This document shows positions 17,458-25,694 of a stretch of DNA of 64,000 nucleotides, in pieces. How positions within the stretch are numbered: the stretch's first letter is position 1; the number at the start of each line of letters is the position of its first letter. Source of the DNA: Enterococcus_I eurekensis. Lineage in GTDB: Bacteria > Bacillota > Bacilli > Lactobacillales > Enterococcaceae. The position numbers were made by a program, and so were the translations under genes. The stretch lies in assembly GCF_042654605.1 (NCBI RefSeq), contig NZ_JBHSGT010000041.1, positions 45,860-109,859 on the forward strand, in the 5' to 3' direction. The notes below the pieces were generated by a model. It searched no databases, was not told the origin of the DNA, and saw nothing but the letters and a program-made list of their open reading frames with translations.

Positions 17458-18693
17458 ATGACACGTACTGAAGAACAAATTATTCCATATATTCCCGGCG
17501 ACGGTATCGGCCAAGAAATTTGGCAAGCGAGTCAACCGGTTTTTGACGCGGCAGTTGCTAAAGCTTATAACGACGAGAAAAAAATTATCTGGAAAGAAAT
17601 TTTAGCTGGCGAAAAATCCTTCAACCAAACAGGCGAATGGTTACCAGAAGCCACGCTTGATGCGATTCATCATGCAAAAATCGCTATTAAAGGACCACTA
17701 ACCACTCCGGTTGGCGGTGGGATTCGCTCAATCAACGTGACTTTACGCCAAAAACTAGATTTATTCGCTTGCGTTCGTCCAGTACGTTACTTTGAAGGTG
17801 TTCCTTCACCCGTTAAAGAACCAGAAAAAACCGACATGGTTATCTTCCGAGAAAATACAGAAGACGTTTATGCCGGAATTGAATTTGCTATTGACGAGCC
17901 GAAAACAAAAAAAATTATCGACTTTTTGCAAAATGAGTTGGATGTAACTAACATCCGCTTCCCTGAAACTTCAGGCATCGGAATTAAGCCAATTTCAAAA
18001 GAAGGGAGTCAACGGTTGATTCGCTCTGCGATTGAATACGCCATTAAACAAGGCCGTAAAAGTGTGACACTGGTCCATAAAGGTAATATTATGAAATTTA
18101 CCGAAGGCGGGTTTAAAAACTGGGGTTACGACCTAGCAGAAAATAGCTTTAACGACACGGCCTTCACCATGCGCCAATTCGACAAGATAAAGTCACAAGA
18201 CGGTCTTAAAACCGCTCAAACAGCTTTAAAAGAGGCTCAAGAGGCAGGAAAAGTCATTATCAATGATGTCATTGCCGATAACTTCTTACAACAAATTTTA
18301 CTTTATCCTGAACGTTATGATGTTGTTGCAACAACCAACTTAAACGGTGACTATATTTCCGATGCCTTAGCAGCTCAAGTTGGCGGCATTGGCATCTCAC
18401 CAGGCGCCAATATCAATTACCATACAGGCTATGCAATTTTTGAAGCGACTCACGGTACCGCACCGGATATCGCAGAGCTCGGCAAAGCAAATCCTTCTTC
18501 CCTCTTATTATCGGGTGTCATGATGCTCGAACACCTCGGCTGGCAAGAAGCGGCAGATTTAATTACTACTGCAATTGAAACAGCCATAGTTAACAAACAG
18601 GTGACAAGCGATTTCGCTGATCAATTAGCCGATGCGACACGCTTAACCACGCAAGAGTTTGGTACTCATTTAATTACTTTAATCAATAAATAA
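17458..18693 (+). CDS. icd: NADP-dependent isocitrate dehydrogenase
   Basis: Converts isocitrate to 2-oxoglutarate. At 411 residues it is normal for the bacterial homodimer. Seen: IPYIPGDGIGQEIW, the substrate-binding serine region GGGIRSINVTLRQ, VIFRENTEDVYAGIE, LVHKGNIMKFTEG, and the C-terminal ISPGANINYHTGYAIFEATHGTAPDIAG-type nucleotide region (here ending in AELGK). It is translationally coupled to acnA. It supplies 2-oxoglutarate for glutamate synthesis. Confidence 0.95.
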   Translation: MTRTEEQIIPYIPGDGIGQEIWQASQPVFDAAVAKAYNDEKKIIWKEILAGEKSFNQTGEWLPEATLDAIHHAKIAIKGPLTTPVGGGIRSINVTLRQKLDLFACVRPVRYFEGVPSPVKEPEKTDMVIFRENTEDVYAGIEFAIDEPKTKKIIDFLQNELDVTNIRFPETSGIGIKPISKEGSQRLIRSAIEYAIKQGRKSVTLVHKGNIMKFTEGGFKNWGYDLAENSFNDTAFTMRQFDKIKSQDGLKTAQTALKEAQEAGKVIINDVIADNFLQQILLYPERYDVVATTNLNGDYISDALAAQVGGIGISPGANINYHTGYAIFEATHGTAPDIAELGKANPSSLLLSGVMMLEHLGWQEAADLITTAIETAIVNKQVTSDFADQLADATRLTTQEFGTHLITLINK

Positions 18694-18700
18694 TACTTTT

Positions 18701-18743
18701 CGTTAACTTTTTATTTACAAGTTAGTTAACACAATGTTATACT
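18701..18743 (+). promoter_or_regulatory. bioY promoter with BirA-like operator
   Basis: -35 TTTACA (18714-18719) and -10 TATACT (18738-18743), 18-bp spacer. Half-sites CGTTAACT (18701-18708) and AGTTAACA (18724-18731) are separated by 15 bp, the architecture of the biotin-responsive BirA operator, and overlap the promoter. Biotin-dependent repression of bioY is inferred. Confidence 0.75.
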
Positions 18744-18782
18744 CCTCTCACAGAAGTTTTTTCTAAGGGAGGAGTATTTTTA

Positions 18783-19322
18783 ATGAAATTAACATTACGA
18801 GAACAATTAATTTCAGGCTTATTCGCGGCTTTAATCGCCGTTGCATCACAAATTGTCATTCCGTTAGGACTTGTTCCATTCAGCCTACAAACTTTAATGA
18901 TTGGCCTAACGGCTTCATTACTCGGCCGTCGAGTCGGAACGTGGAGTATCATCATTTATTTATTACTTGGACTAATTGGTTTACCGGTTTTTGCCGGAGG
19001 TGCCAGCGGATTCGGCGTTTTATTCGGCCCAACTGGTGGTTACTTGATCGGATTCATCTTTGCTAGTTTAGTAATTGGCACACTACAAAACCAAACATCT
19101 ACTAACTACCTTTCGACCTTTAGTATTAATTTACTAGGATTTATGGTGGCGCTCGTCTTTGGAACTGCTTGGCTAACCTTCGCCGCAAACCTTACCATAC
19201 CACAAGGAATCGCCAGCGGATTCGTCCCATTCATCCTCCCAGAAGCAGCCAAAGCCACCATCATCACCCCAATAGTCGTCATAATGAAAAAAAGATTAGG
19301 GAAACTAGAGGCTATAAAATGA
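18783..19322 (+). CDS. bioY: Biotin transporter substrate-binding subunit BioY
   Basis: S-component of an ECF biotin transporter, 179 residues, six hydrophobic segments. Family motifs include IPLGLVPFSLQTLMIGLTA, the GLPVFAGGASGFGVLFGPTGGY segment and a late LPEAAKATIITPIV helix. The energising ECF A/T subunits are not in the window. Start ATG follows GGGAGGAG. The last codons and stop codon (Glu-Ala-Ile-Lys-stop) fall inside the first unit of the palindromic repeat array, so the natural C-terminus may have been reshaped by that insertion. Confidence 0.92.
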   Translation: MKLTLREQLISGLFAALIAVASQIVIPLGLVPFSLQTLMIGLTASLLGRRVGTWSIIIYLLLGLIGLPVFAGGASGFGVLFGPTGGYLIGFIFASLVIGTLQNQTSTNYLSTFSINLLGFMVALVFGTAWLTFAANLTIPQGIASGFVPFILPEAAKATIITPIVVIMKKRLGKLEAIK

Positions 19323-19922
19323 GTGGTCTGCTCCGATAAATAAGAACGCATCTGGAAAAGAAATGGCTCTTTCATTTTTTTACAGATCGACTTATTTCTG
19401 AGGAGCAACTCATTTTATGCCGTTTCAACTAGAGGCGATTTAGGATGCGGTTAGTGACGAGTAATAAGCAATGAATCGTTTGAAAGTGCTCTTTACTTCC
19501 AAAAAGATTCTGGCTTATTACCGAGTCACTGCATCATAAATGCCGTTTCAGAATAGAGGCTATAAAATGAGTGGTCTGCTCCGATAAATAAGAACGCATC
19601 TGGAAAAGAAATGGCTCTTTCATTTTTTTACAGATCGACTTATTTCTGAGGAGCAACTCATTTTATGCCGTTTCAAATAGAGGCTATTTAATAAACGTTT
19701 AGGTACAAGAGATAAGCAGGCAATTGATGAAATGCGCTTTTTCATTTCAGCCAAGTGACAGCTTATCTCCGCAGCACCTGTTTATTAAATGCCGTTTAAA
19801 CTAAAGGCTATTTCATAAGCGATTAGATACGAGAGATAAGTACAGCCTACGAAAAAATGGCTCTTTCATTTTTTCCAAATCAGGCTTATCTCCGAAATAT
19901 CAACCTTTTAAATGCCGTTTTG
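19306..19922. repeat. Tandem array of five long palindromic repeats
   Basis: Five head-to-tail units of about 118-125 bp start near 19306, 19430, 19554, 19679 and 19803. Each opens with AGAGGCTAT or similar, closes with ATGCCGTTT, and is an imperfect palindrome over its whole length with an inner GATAAG or ATAAG / CTTAT pair. Units 1 and 3 are nearly identical. The outer arms differ between units while staying mutually complementary. Related units occur at 31.35 kb and 44.2 kb. The array begins inside the end of bioY. It resembles the palindromic repeats (EFAR) known in enterococci. No gene is seen in it. Confidence 0.88.
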
Positions 19923-19987
19923 AGAGTCCTTCGTGATTTCTATCAACCATGGCAAGTATTTTAAAACCAAAACTATTCAAACAAATA

Positions 19988-20022
19988 AAAAAGATCAAGC
20001 AGTGAAATTAGCTACCTGATCC
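19988..20022 (-). terminator. Second terminator beyond the guide-RNA locus
   Basis: On the minus strand GATCAGGTAG pairs with CTGCTTGATC (two G-T pairs) and is followed by TTTTTT. It stands about 65 bases beyond the first terminator. Confidence 0.75.
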
Positions 20023-20083
20023 AATGATTCTATTACAAAGCTTATCTAAATTTTTACCAACACCTATTGTTAAAGAGCCAACA

Positions 20084-20114
20084 AAAGCGGAAGAATCTAA
20101 GATTCTTCCGCTTT
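20084..20114. terminator. Intrinsic terminator ending the tldR / guide RNA transcript
   Basis: Perfect 14-bp stem AAAGCGGAAGAATC / GATTCTTCCGCTTT with a 3-nt loop. The minus-strand side ends in a T-rich tract. Confidence 0.9.
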
Positions 20115-20230
20115 CTTTCGGTTTTTCATAATTAGTGAGTCGGATTCCTAGAAACAAAAGTCTGAACTTTTTCTATACCCTAGGCGATCTCTGGAGCTCC
20201 ATCCAGTTTTGTTGCTTATTGGTAAATAAT
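20084..20230 (-). ncRNA. Putative TldR guide RNA (omega-RNA-like)
   Basis: The stretch just past the tldR stop on the minus strand can fold: CTGGA/TCCAG, then CCTAG/CTAGG enclosing AAAAGT/ACTTTT, then GGAATCCGACTCACTAA. This last part looks like the 5' arm of the right-end hairpin of IS605-type elements, but its complementary 3' arm is missing. It is followed by an AT-rich stretch and the terminator. In TnpB systems the guide RNA spans the gene's 3' end and downstream scaffold, with the guide last. The guide would therefore lie around 20115-20140. Exact 5' end and guide boundary are unknown. Confidence 0.65.
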
Positions 20231-21142
20231 TTCTTTGCCATACCAATCGGCTTTGTATTGCAACTTTCGTAAAAAAGTTTGCCAATCAGCTTTGGTGAAA
20301 TTGACGTTCTCGTTTGATTGACCTTCTGCTAGTGTTGTTTTATCTATCAGAATCCGGTCAAAATCGCGGATAAGCGTATAAGAAAGTTGATTGAAGTAAT
20401 CTTCTTTCTTTTCTTTTTGGTGACCTTGCAAACGGCTTAATTTTACTTTTTGTTTTTGGTAATTTTTAGCGTAAGCGAGTGGTACCTTATTTTTACGTGC
20501 AATTTTCCCACGTAATTTTAAACGACGATGCATCCTATCCATTTTGCATACTAATGCCGCTTGATCAAAAGTTACTGTCGTTAAACATTTTGAATTGTAT
20601 AACAATTCTTCTGGCGAATAACGCAATTGGATTTCTTGAGTTGTTTTTGGTAAAGCGTCGATCGACTCTAGACAGAGTATCGAAACATAGAATTCTTGGT
20701 TGTTTTTGGCTGATATCGTTGCTGACTTAATTTGCCCCTTAATCTCACGATGTTCATTTACTGGAACAAGCGTCTTCAACTTCGGTAGTTTTAACAGCCC
20801 GTCCTTTAAACAAATCGTTTGACCTTGGTTATTGGTCGTATACGATTGCCAAATGTTCGATTTATTTTTAAACTTTGGATAATCACTTTTTCCCGTGAAA
20901 TAGCGACGAAAAGCTGTTTCTAAATTTCGCTGAGCATTCGCTAATGCCAAGCTATCCGTTTCTTTTAAAAAGGGATATTCTTTTTTTAGCGAAGCAGGCG
21001 TCATTTTTTTGCCATCCGTTTGCGAACGTGAAATCAATAGGTGATTATACGTGAAACGAACACAACCAAACGTTTTAACAAAGAATTCTTTTTGTGCTTC
21101 GTCAGGGTAAATTTTAAATTTATAAGCTTTTAAGACACTCAT
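20216..21142 (-). CDS. tldR: TnpB-like nuclease-dead repressor (TldR type), oppF-linked
   Basis: 308 residues, clearly of the IS200/IS605 TnpB family: start MSVLKAYKFKIYPDEAQKEF, then GCVRFTYNHLL, SYTTNNQG and a late ADWQTFLRKLQYKADWYGKEI. The catalytic parts are gone. The RuvC-I Gly-Ile-Asp motif is replaced (RYSPEELLYNSK), the RuvC-II Ile-Glu-Asp is Ile-Asp-Lys (RILIDKTTL), and the protein stops right after YGKEIIYQ, removing the CxxC zinc finger and RuvC-III aspartate. No tnpA or transposon ends are seen. It lies 34 bases after oppF on the same strand, with a structured RNA and terminator behind it. This is the layout of the published oppF-associated TldRs, RNA-guided transcription repressors derived from TnpB. 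A plain decayed IS is the alternative, but the long intact frame argues against it. The ATG at 21142 follows GGTGG by 8 bases. Confidence 0.85.
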   Translation of the reverse strand: MSVLKAYKFKIYPDEAQKEFFVKTFGCVRFTYNHLLISRSQTDGKKMTPASLKKEYPFLKETDSLALANAQRNLETAFRRYFTGKSDYPKFKNKSNIWQSYTTNNQGQTICLKDGLLKLPKLKTLVPVNEHREIKGQIKSATISAKNNQEFYVSILCLESIDALPKTTQEIQLRYSPEELLYNSKCLTTVTFDQAALVCKMDRMHRRLKLRGKIARKNKVPLAYAKNYQKQKVKLSRLQGHQKEKKEDYFNQLSYTLIRDFDRILIDKTTLAEGQSNENVNFTKADWQTFLRKLQYKADWYGKEIIYQ

Positions 21143-21176
21143 GTCTGATTCCACCCTTCATGATAACTAGTGAAAT

Positions 21177-22115
21177 TTATGGGCGAACGGCTTTGCGATA
21201 ACCTTCTAACTCTTTTTCATTTCCATAGACGAAATGTCCAGGTTTTACTTCACTGAATGTTGGCTTGTCAACAGAATAGTCATGCATTTCTGGATCATAG
21301 ACAACAAGTTCTTTTTTACGAGCTAAAATCGGGTCCGGAATTGGAACAGCCGATAATAAGGCTTTTGTATATGGATGTAACGGATTCGTAAATAATTCTT
21401 CCGTTTCTGCCATTTCAACAATTCGTCCAGAACGAATAACTGCGATTCGGTCTGAAATAAAACGAACAACGGACAAATCATGAGCAACGAAGAAATAAGT
21501 TACATCATTTTTGATTTGCGATTCTTTTAGTAAGTTTAAGACTTGCGCACGAATCGAAACGTCTAGGGCAGAGATTGGCTCATCAGCAATCACTAGTGAC
21601 GGTTCCATAATTAATGCACGAGCAATCCCGATACGTTGACGTTGGCCACCTGAGAACTCATGTGGGTAACGATACATATGTTCTGGTAATAAACCAACTT
21701 GCTCAATTAAGTTTGCAACTTTTGAAAGACGCTCTTCTTCGGTTTTGAATAAGTTAAAATTGTAAAGTCCTTCTGAAATGATGTATTCCACCGTTGCACG
21801 CTCGTTTAATGAAGCGGACGGATCTTGGAAAATCATTTGAATTTTACGGATTTTATCTTCTAATTCTTTACCCGTTAATTGTTTGTTAATTTTTTTACCT
21901 TCAAAAATAATATCCCCATTACTTGTTGGATTCAGACCAACGATCGCACGTCCGATTGTTGTTTTACCTGATCCAGATTCCCCTACAAGTGAGAAAGTTT
22001 CGCCTTTATAGACATCAATGTTAACGTCTTGAACGGCGACGAATTTTTTCTTACCTTCACCAAAGGTAATTTCAAGGTCTTTAATGGATAATAAGACTTC
22101 TTTATCTTTAGACAT
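21177..22115 (-). CDS. oppF: Oligopeptide ABC transporter ATPase OppF
   Basis: Second ATPase of the Opp peptide importer, 312 residues. Walker A is GESGSGKTTIGRAI, the signature FSGGQRQRIGIARAL, Walker B SLVIADEPISALDVS and the H-loop VAHDLSVVRF, all intact. The C-terminal peptide-transporter extension (NPLHPYTKALLSAVPIPDP) is present. Its start overlaps oppD by eight bases. The tldR gene follows closely. Confidence 0.95.
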   Translation of the reverse strand: MSKDKEVLLSIKDLEITFGEGKKKFVAVQDVNIDVYKGETFSLVGESGSGKTTIGRAIVGLNPTSNGDIIFEGKKINKQLTGKELEDKIRKIQMIFQDPSASLNERATVEYIISEGLYNFNLFKTEEERLSKVANLIEQVGLLPEHMYRYPHEFSGGQRQRIGIARALIMEPSLVIADEPISALDVSIRAQVLNLLKESQIKNDVTYFFVAHDLSVVRFISDRIAVIRSGRIVEMAETEELFTNPLHPYTKALLSAVPIPDPILARKKELVVYDPEMHDYSVDKPTFSEVKPGHFVYGNEKELEGYRKAVRP

Positions 22116-23184
22116 TTTCGTTACCTCCGATTGTTTGTGGTTCTTCTTGTAATGCTAACATTTTTTCATGTAAGTTTTGGATAATTTCTGGTTTTTCCGC
22201 TTTTGGTGCACGCGGATCTAATAACCACGTTTTTGCAAAGTGTGTTTCTGTAATTTGGAACATTGGTGGCTCTTCCTCAAAGTCAATCGCCATCGCATAT
22301 GGACTACGAGGTGCAAAAGCGTCCCCAACGATATCTTTGTAAAGTGACGGCGGTGTTCCTGGTACAGAATAAAGTTCGTCTCCTCGATTACCTAATTGTG
22401 GTAATGAAGATAATAAACTCCATGTATACGGATGTTGCGGTGTATAGTAAATTTCTTCAACCGTACCCGTTTCAACAATTTGCCCAGCATACATTACCGC
22501 TACACGGTCAGCAATCGATGCGACTACACCTAAGTCATGGGTAATAAAGATTGTTGTGAAGTTGTATTCTGCTTGTAATTCACGAATTAAATCTAAAATT
22601 TGCGCTTGGATCGTTACATCTAAAGCCGTTGTTGGCTCATCACAAATTAAAATATTTGGACGACACGCTAGAGCAATTGCAATAACGATCCGTTGACGCA
22701 TTCCACCAGAATATTGGAAAGGATAATCATCGTAACGTTTTTCCGCCAACGGAATGCCAGTACGAATCATTAAATCAATCGCCATTTTTTTTGCTTCTTT
22801 AGCTGATTTCTTTTGGTGTTTAATAATGACTTCTGAAATTTGAGAACCGATTGTTTTAATCGGGTTTAAAGACGTCATCGGATCTTGGAAGATTGTCGCG
22901 ATTTCTTTCCCACGAATCCCATCCCATTCTTCATCTTTCTTTAAGTCACTCAAAATTTTATCTTTATAACGGATAGTTCCTGAAGTGATTGCACCATTTG
23001 CTTCAAGCATTCCAGTAAATGTTTTCGTTAATACTGATTTACCTGAACCGGATTCGCCTACAATCGCAAGTGTTTCTTGTTCTTTCAGTTCAAGAGAAAC
23101 GTTACGAATGGCACGTAATTCGCTACTACGAACTTTAAAGCCAACTGAAATATTTTCAGCGCTTAAAATTGTTTTTTTGTCCAT
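22108..23184 (-). CDS. oppD: Oligopeptide ABC transporter ATPase OppD
   Basis: First ATPase of the Opp importer, 358 residues. Walker A GESGSGKSVLTKTF, signature YSGGMRQRIVIAIAL, Walker B NILICDEPTTALDVT, and the typical OppD C-terminal region (YTWSLLSSLPQLGNRGDELYS) are seen. It pairs with OppF to drive peptide uptake through OppBC. It overlaps oppF and follows oppC by 18 bases. Confidence 0.95.
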   Translation of the reverse strand: MDKKTILSAENISVGFKVRSSELRAIRNVSLELKEQETLAIVGESGSGKSVLTKTFTGMLEANGAITSGTIRYKDKILSDLKKDEEWDGIRGKEIATIFQDPMTSLNPIKTIGSQISEVIIKHQKKSAKEAKKMAIDLMIRTGIPLAEKRYDDYPFQYSGGMRQRIVIAIALACRPNILICDEPTTALDVTIQAQILDLIRELQAEYNFTTIFITHDLGVVASIADRVAVMYAGQIVETGTVEEIYYTPQHPYTWSLLSSLPQLGNRGDELYSVPGTPPSLYKDIVGDAFAPRSPYAMAIDFEEEPPMFQITETHFAKTWLLDPRAPKAEKPEIIQNLHEKMLALQEEPQTIGGNENV

Positions 23185-23202
23185 TTTAACTGATTCCTCC
23201 TT

Positions 23203-24138
23203 CTACATGTGTGTTCTTGGATCAGCGGCATCGGCCAATGTCTGTCCAACAATGTATAAGGAAACAGAAACTAAGGCTAAAACGGTAACTGGAATCCAGA
23301 ATAGATATGGATAATTACTCATATTATTTGTATAGTCTGAGATTAAACGTCCCAATGATGGTACATCGGCACTTAATCCAACCCCTAAGAATGATAAGAA
23401 CGTTTCATAAGAGATGAATGAAGGCAATGAACGAGAAACATCGGTAACGATAATTGACGTTAAGTACGGTAAAATATTTCTAAAAATCATTCGTAACTTT
23501 GGCGTTCCTAATGTACGTGACGCTAAATTGTACTCACGATCACGCATAATCATTACTTGCACCCGGATGAAGTAAGCTGGCGCTAACCATCCAGTAACAC
23601 ACATCGCAAAAATCAAGTTCCAGAAACCATTTCCGAAAGTATAAGACATTACGATAATGATTAGTAATTGAGGGACGTTTGAGACAACGTTATAAATTTC
23701 TAACATGAATTTATCGAATTTTTGAGAAACTCCCCAGATTGCTCCAATCACCACACCAATTGTTGTTGTGATTACCGTTGCGATAACTGAAATTGAAATC
23801 GATGTTTTAGCTCCTGCCCAAACAGCATCGAAAAGCGACATTCCGTTTTTATCGGTTCCAAACCAATTTTCAAGACTTGGTGGATTGTAACGTTTTGAGA
23901 AATCATTAATGTCATCAACATTCATAAAGTCATAACCACTAAACATTGGTTGAATAAAAGACATTAAGATAATCGCAGTCATTAAGATTAACATTGCAAT
24001 TGCCGTTTTATTTGAAAAGAACTTGCGTCCCACTGAGCGCCAGTATGAATACGTTGGCGTATCAATTTTTTCAGAAGCTAAGGAGTCAACGTTGACAAAA
24101 GTAAAGCCATCATTGATTTTTTGATTCGTTTTTTCCAT
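23203..24138 (-). CDS. oppC: Oligopeptide ABC transporter permease OppC
   Basis: Inner-membrane permease, 311 residues, with an N-terminal cytoplasmic stretch, about six helices, and the ABC-permease EAA-like loop around LASRTLGTPKLRMIFRNILP. It forms the translocation pore with OppB, whose gene ends one base upstream of this start. Confidence 0.94.
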   Translation of the reverse strand: MEKTNQKINDGFTFVNVDSLASEKIDTPTYSYWRSVGRKFFSNKTAIAMLILMTAIILMSFIQPMFSGYDFMNVDDINDFSKRYNPPSLENWFGTDKNGMSLFDAVWAGAKTSISISVIATVITTTIGVVIGAIWGVSQKFDKFMLEIYNVVSNVPQLLIIIVMSYTFGNGFWNLIFAMCVTGWLAPAYFIRVQVMIMRDREYNLASRTLGTPKLRMIFRNILPYLTSIIVTDVSRSLPSFISYETFLSFLGVGLSADVPSLGRLISDYTNNMSNYPYLFWIPVTVLALVSVSLYIVGQTLADAADPRTHM

Positions 24139-24139
24139 T

Positions 24140-25627
24140 TTATTCTCCTCTTTCTGCTAAATTAATTCGTGGATCGACCATTGCCATTGTAATATCTCCG
24201 ACTAAGATTGACGTAACCGCAACTGTCGTAAAGATAAAGACTAAGCCAATAACCATTGGATTATTGTTGGCTAAAATTGAATCTGGTAACATTTTACCCA
24301 TACCAGGAACAGCAAAGACTGTCTCAGTAATTGTCGCACCCGTAATCGCACCGATAATACTTGCTGGGATTTGGTTAGCAATTGGAATGGCAGCATTTTT
24401 GAAAATATGCTTACGTGCAATTTCACGCGCATTCAACCCTTTTGCTTTTGCGAATTTTACATAGTCTGCTGATTGTTGGTCAATCATGTAACGACGAATC
24501 CAAATAACAATATTTGAAATGGATAACATTCCTAAGATTACTGTCGGAAGAATGAAGGAGCGTATATCTCCTGCACCTAATGTCGGGAATGTATCTGGTA
24601 ACCCCAAGAAGTTGCTTCCGATAAAGCGGAAGAAATAAATAAACGCTAAACTTGGTACTGAAATTAAAACGGTGACTAAGCCAATCCCCATACGGTCAGG
24701 AAGTTTGCCTTTATAGCGAGCCATTAACATGGCAAAAGGAATTCCCACTCCGTAAGCAAGTAAGACTGCAATCACGCCCATCGAAAATGAGGTTTTCATC
24801 ATTGACGGGTCACGGTAATTATTTTGTGTAATGGTATAGTTATCGTCAAACAAGCGTTTCTCTTTAGAAGAAAGTTTCGCTATTGGTTGATATTGTCTTG
24901 ATGTTAAATCTACGGCTGATTTTGATGTCACGCCTGTTGGGAAAGTGACTTCTTGACTATCTGTTTTCCCCTGTCCGCCTGTTAGAACTGTTGTCACATC
25001 TTGTCCGGCAAATGTTGGATAAGATACGCCTAAGTTTAAGTGCACGATATTTTGGTGGATGAACGGGAACTGTTTATCAAAATAAATTTGATATTTAAAT
25101 TGTGTTCCTGAACCGACTAATGCCCAACCAACGGTCTCGTCTTTTGTGAATCGTAGAGAGCGTTCTAGATCTGGATTGTCCGGATCTTGTACCTTCCAAG
25201 GATGATCAATCTGTATCATATTGGCATAAAAACGAAACACACGCTGTGGCAATGGGATATCTTTCGTTGCATAAAAGGCCTGACTAATTGGTAATTGATG
25301 CAGTGTCCAACCATTTGCTTTTGACCATTCTTCTAAAATTGCTTTGTTCTCTGCAGTTGATTCACCGGTTAAACCTTCATGTTCCTCACTAACTGTATCA
25401 ATTAAATCTTTTGATGGTAAGTAATCGATATAACCCATTTTGCTAAATGCTGTGTTTTCGTAATTCGCCAACTCATCTGGTTTTCCTTTTAGTTTCCCGT
25501 AGTTAATATCTTCTTTAAATACATTTCTACGAGGAACCATTGTGTAAATGACACCATAAGTGATTGTCGTTACTAGAAAAATACTGATGATTGATCTTAG
25601 TATCCTAAATGAAAGGTATCGTTTCAA
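24140..25627 (-). CDS. oppB: Oligopeptide ABC transporter permease OppB
   Basis: Permease of 495 residues, longer than the ~310-residue enteric OppB because of a large extracytoplasmic insertion between helices one and two (about residues 30-275), as in streptococcal and enterococcal OppB. The C-terminal half has the permease fold and the EAA loop YVKFAKAKGLNAREIARKHI. The start is TTG with a weak ribosome site. A hairpin separates it from oppA. Confidence 0.93.
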   Translation of the reverse strand: MKRYLSFRILRSIISIFLVTTITYGVIYTMVPRRNVFKEDINYGKLKGKPDELANYENTAFSKMGYIDYLPSKDLIDTVSEEHEGLTGESTAENKAILEEWSKANGWTLHQLPISQAFYATKDIPLPQRVFRFYANMIQIDHPWKVQDPDNPDLERSLRFTKDETVGWALVGSGTQFKYQIYFDKQFPFIHQNIVHLNLGVSYPTFAGQDVTTVLTGGQGKTDSQEVTFPTGVTSKSAVDLTSRQYQPIAKLSSKEKRLFDDNYTITQNNYRDPSMMKTSFSMGVIAVLLAYGVGIPFAMLMARYKGKLPDRMGIGLVTVLISVPSLAFIYFFRFIGSNFLGLPDTFPTLGAGDIRSFILPTVILGMLSISNIVIWIRRYMIDQQSADYVKFAKAKGLNAREIARKHIFKNAAIPIANQIPASIIGAITGATITETVFAVPGMGKMLPDSILANNNPMVIGLVFIFTTVAVTSILVGDITMAMVDPRINLAERGE

Positions 25628-25655
25628 GTTCTGTCCCTACTTTCTATATGTAAGT

Positions 25656-25683
25656 AAAAAAGGCTAAAAGCTAGCCTCTTTTA
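25656..25683 (-). terminator. Partial terminator between oppA and oppB
   Basis: A short stem (AGGCTA / TAGCCT) with flanking As and, on the minus strand, a run of six Ts. It would let oppA be made in excess over the rest of the operon, as is usual for binding proteins. Confidence 0.65.
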
Positions 25684-25694
25684 CTTTGAATCCT

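Noticed and set aside
19106..19408. Minus-strand frame over the bioY end and first repeat
   Set aside because: Shadow of bioY and the repeat array; composition not protein-like.
19306..19922. CRISPR array
   Set aside because: Units are ~120-bp palindromes placed head to tail without unique spacers, and there are no cas genes.
20216..21142. Active IS605-type transposon with TnpB nuclease
   Set aside because: No tnpA, no element ends, catalytic RuvC residues and zinc finger missing, and the gene is embedded behind oppF.
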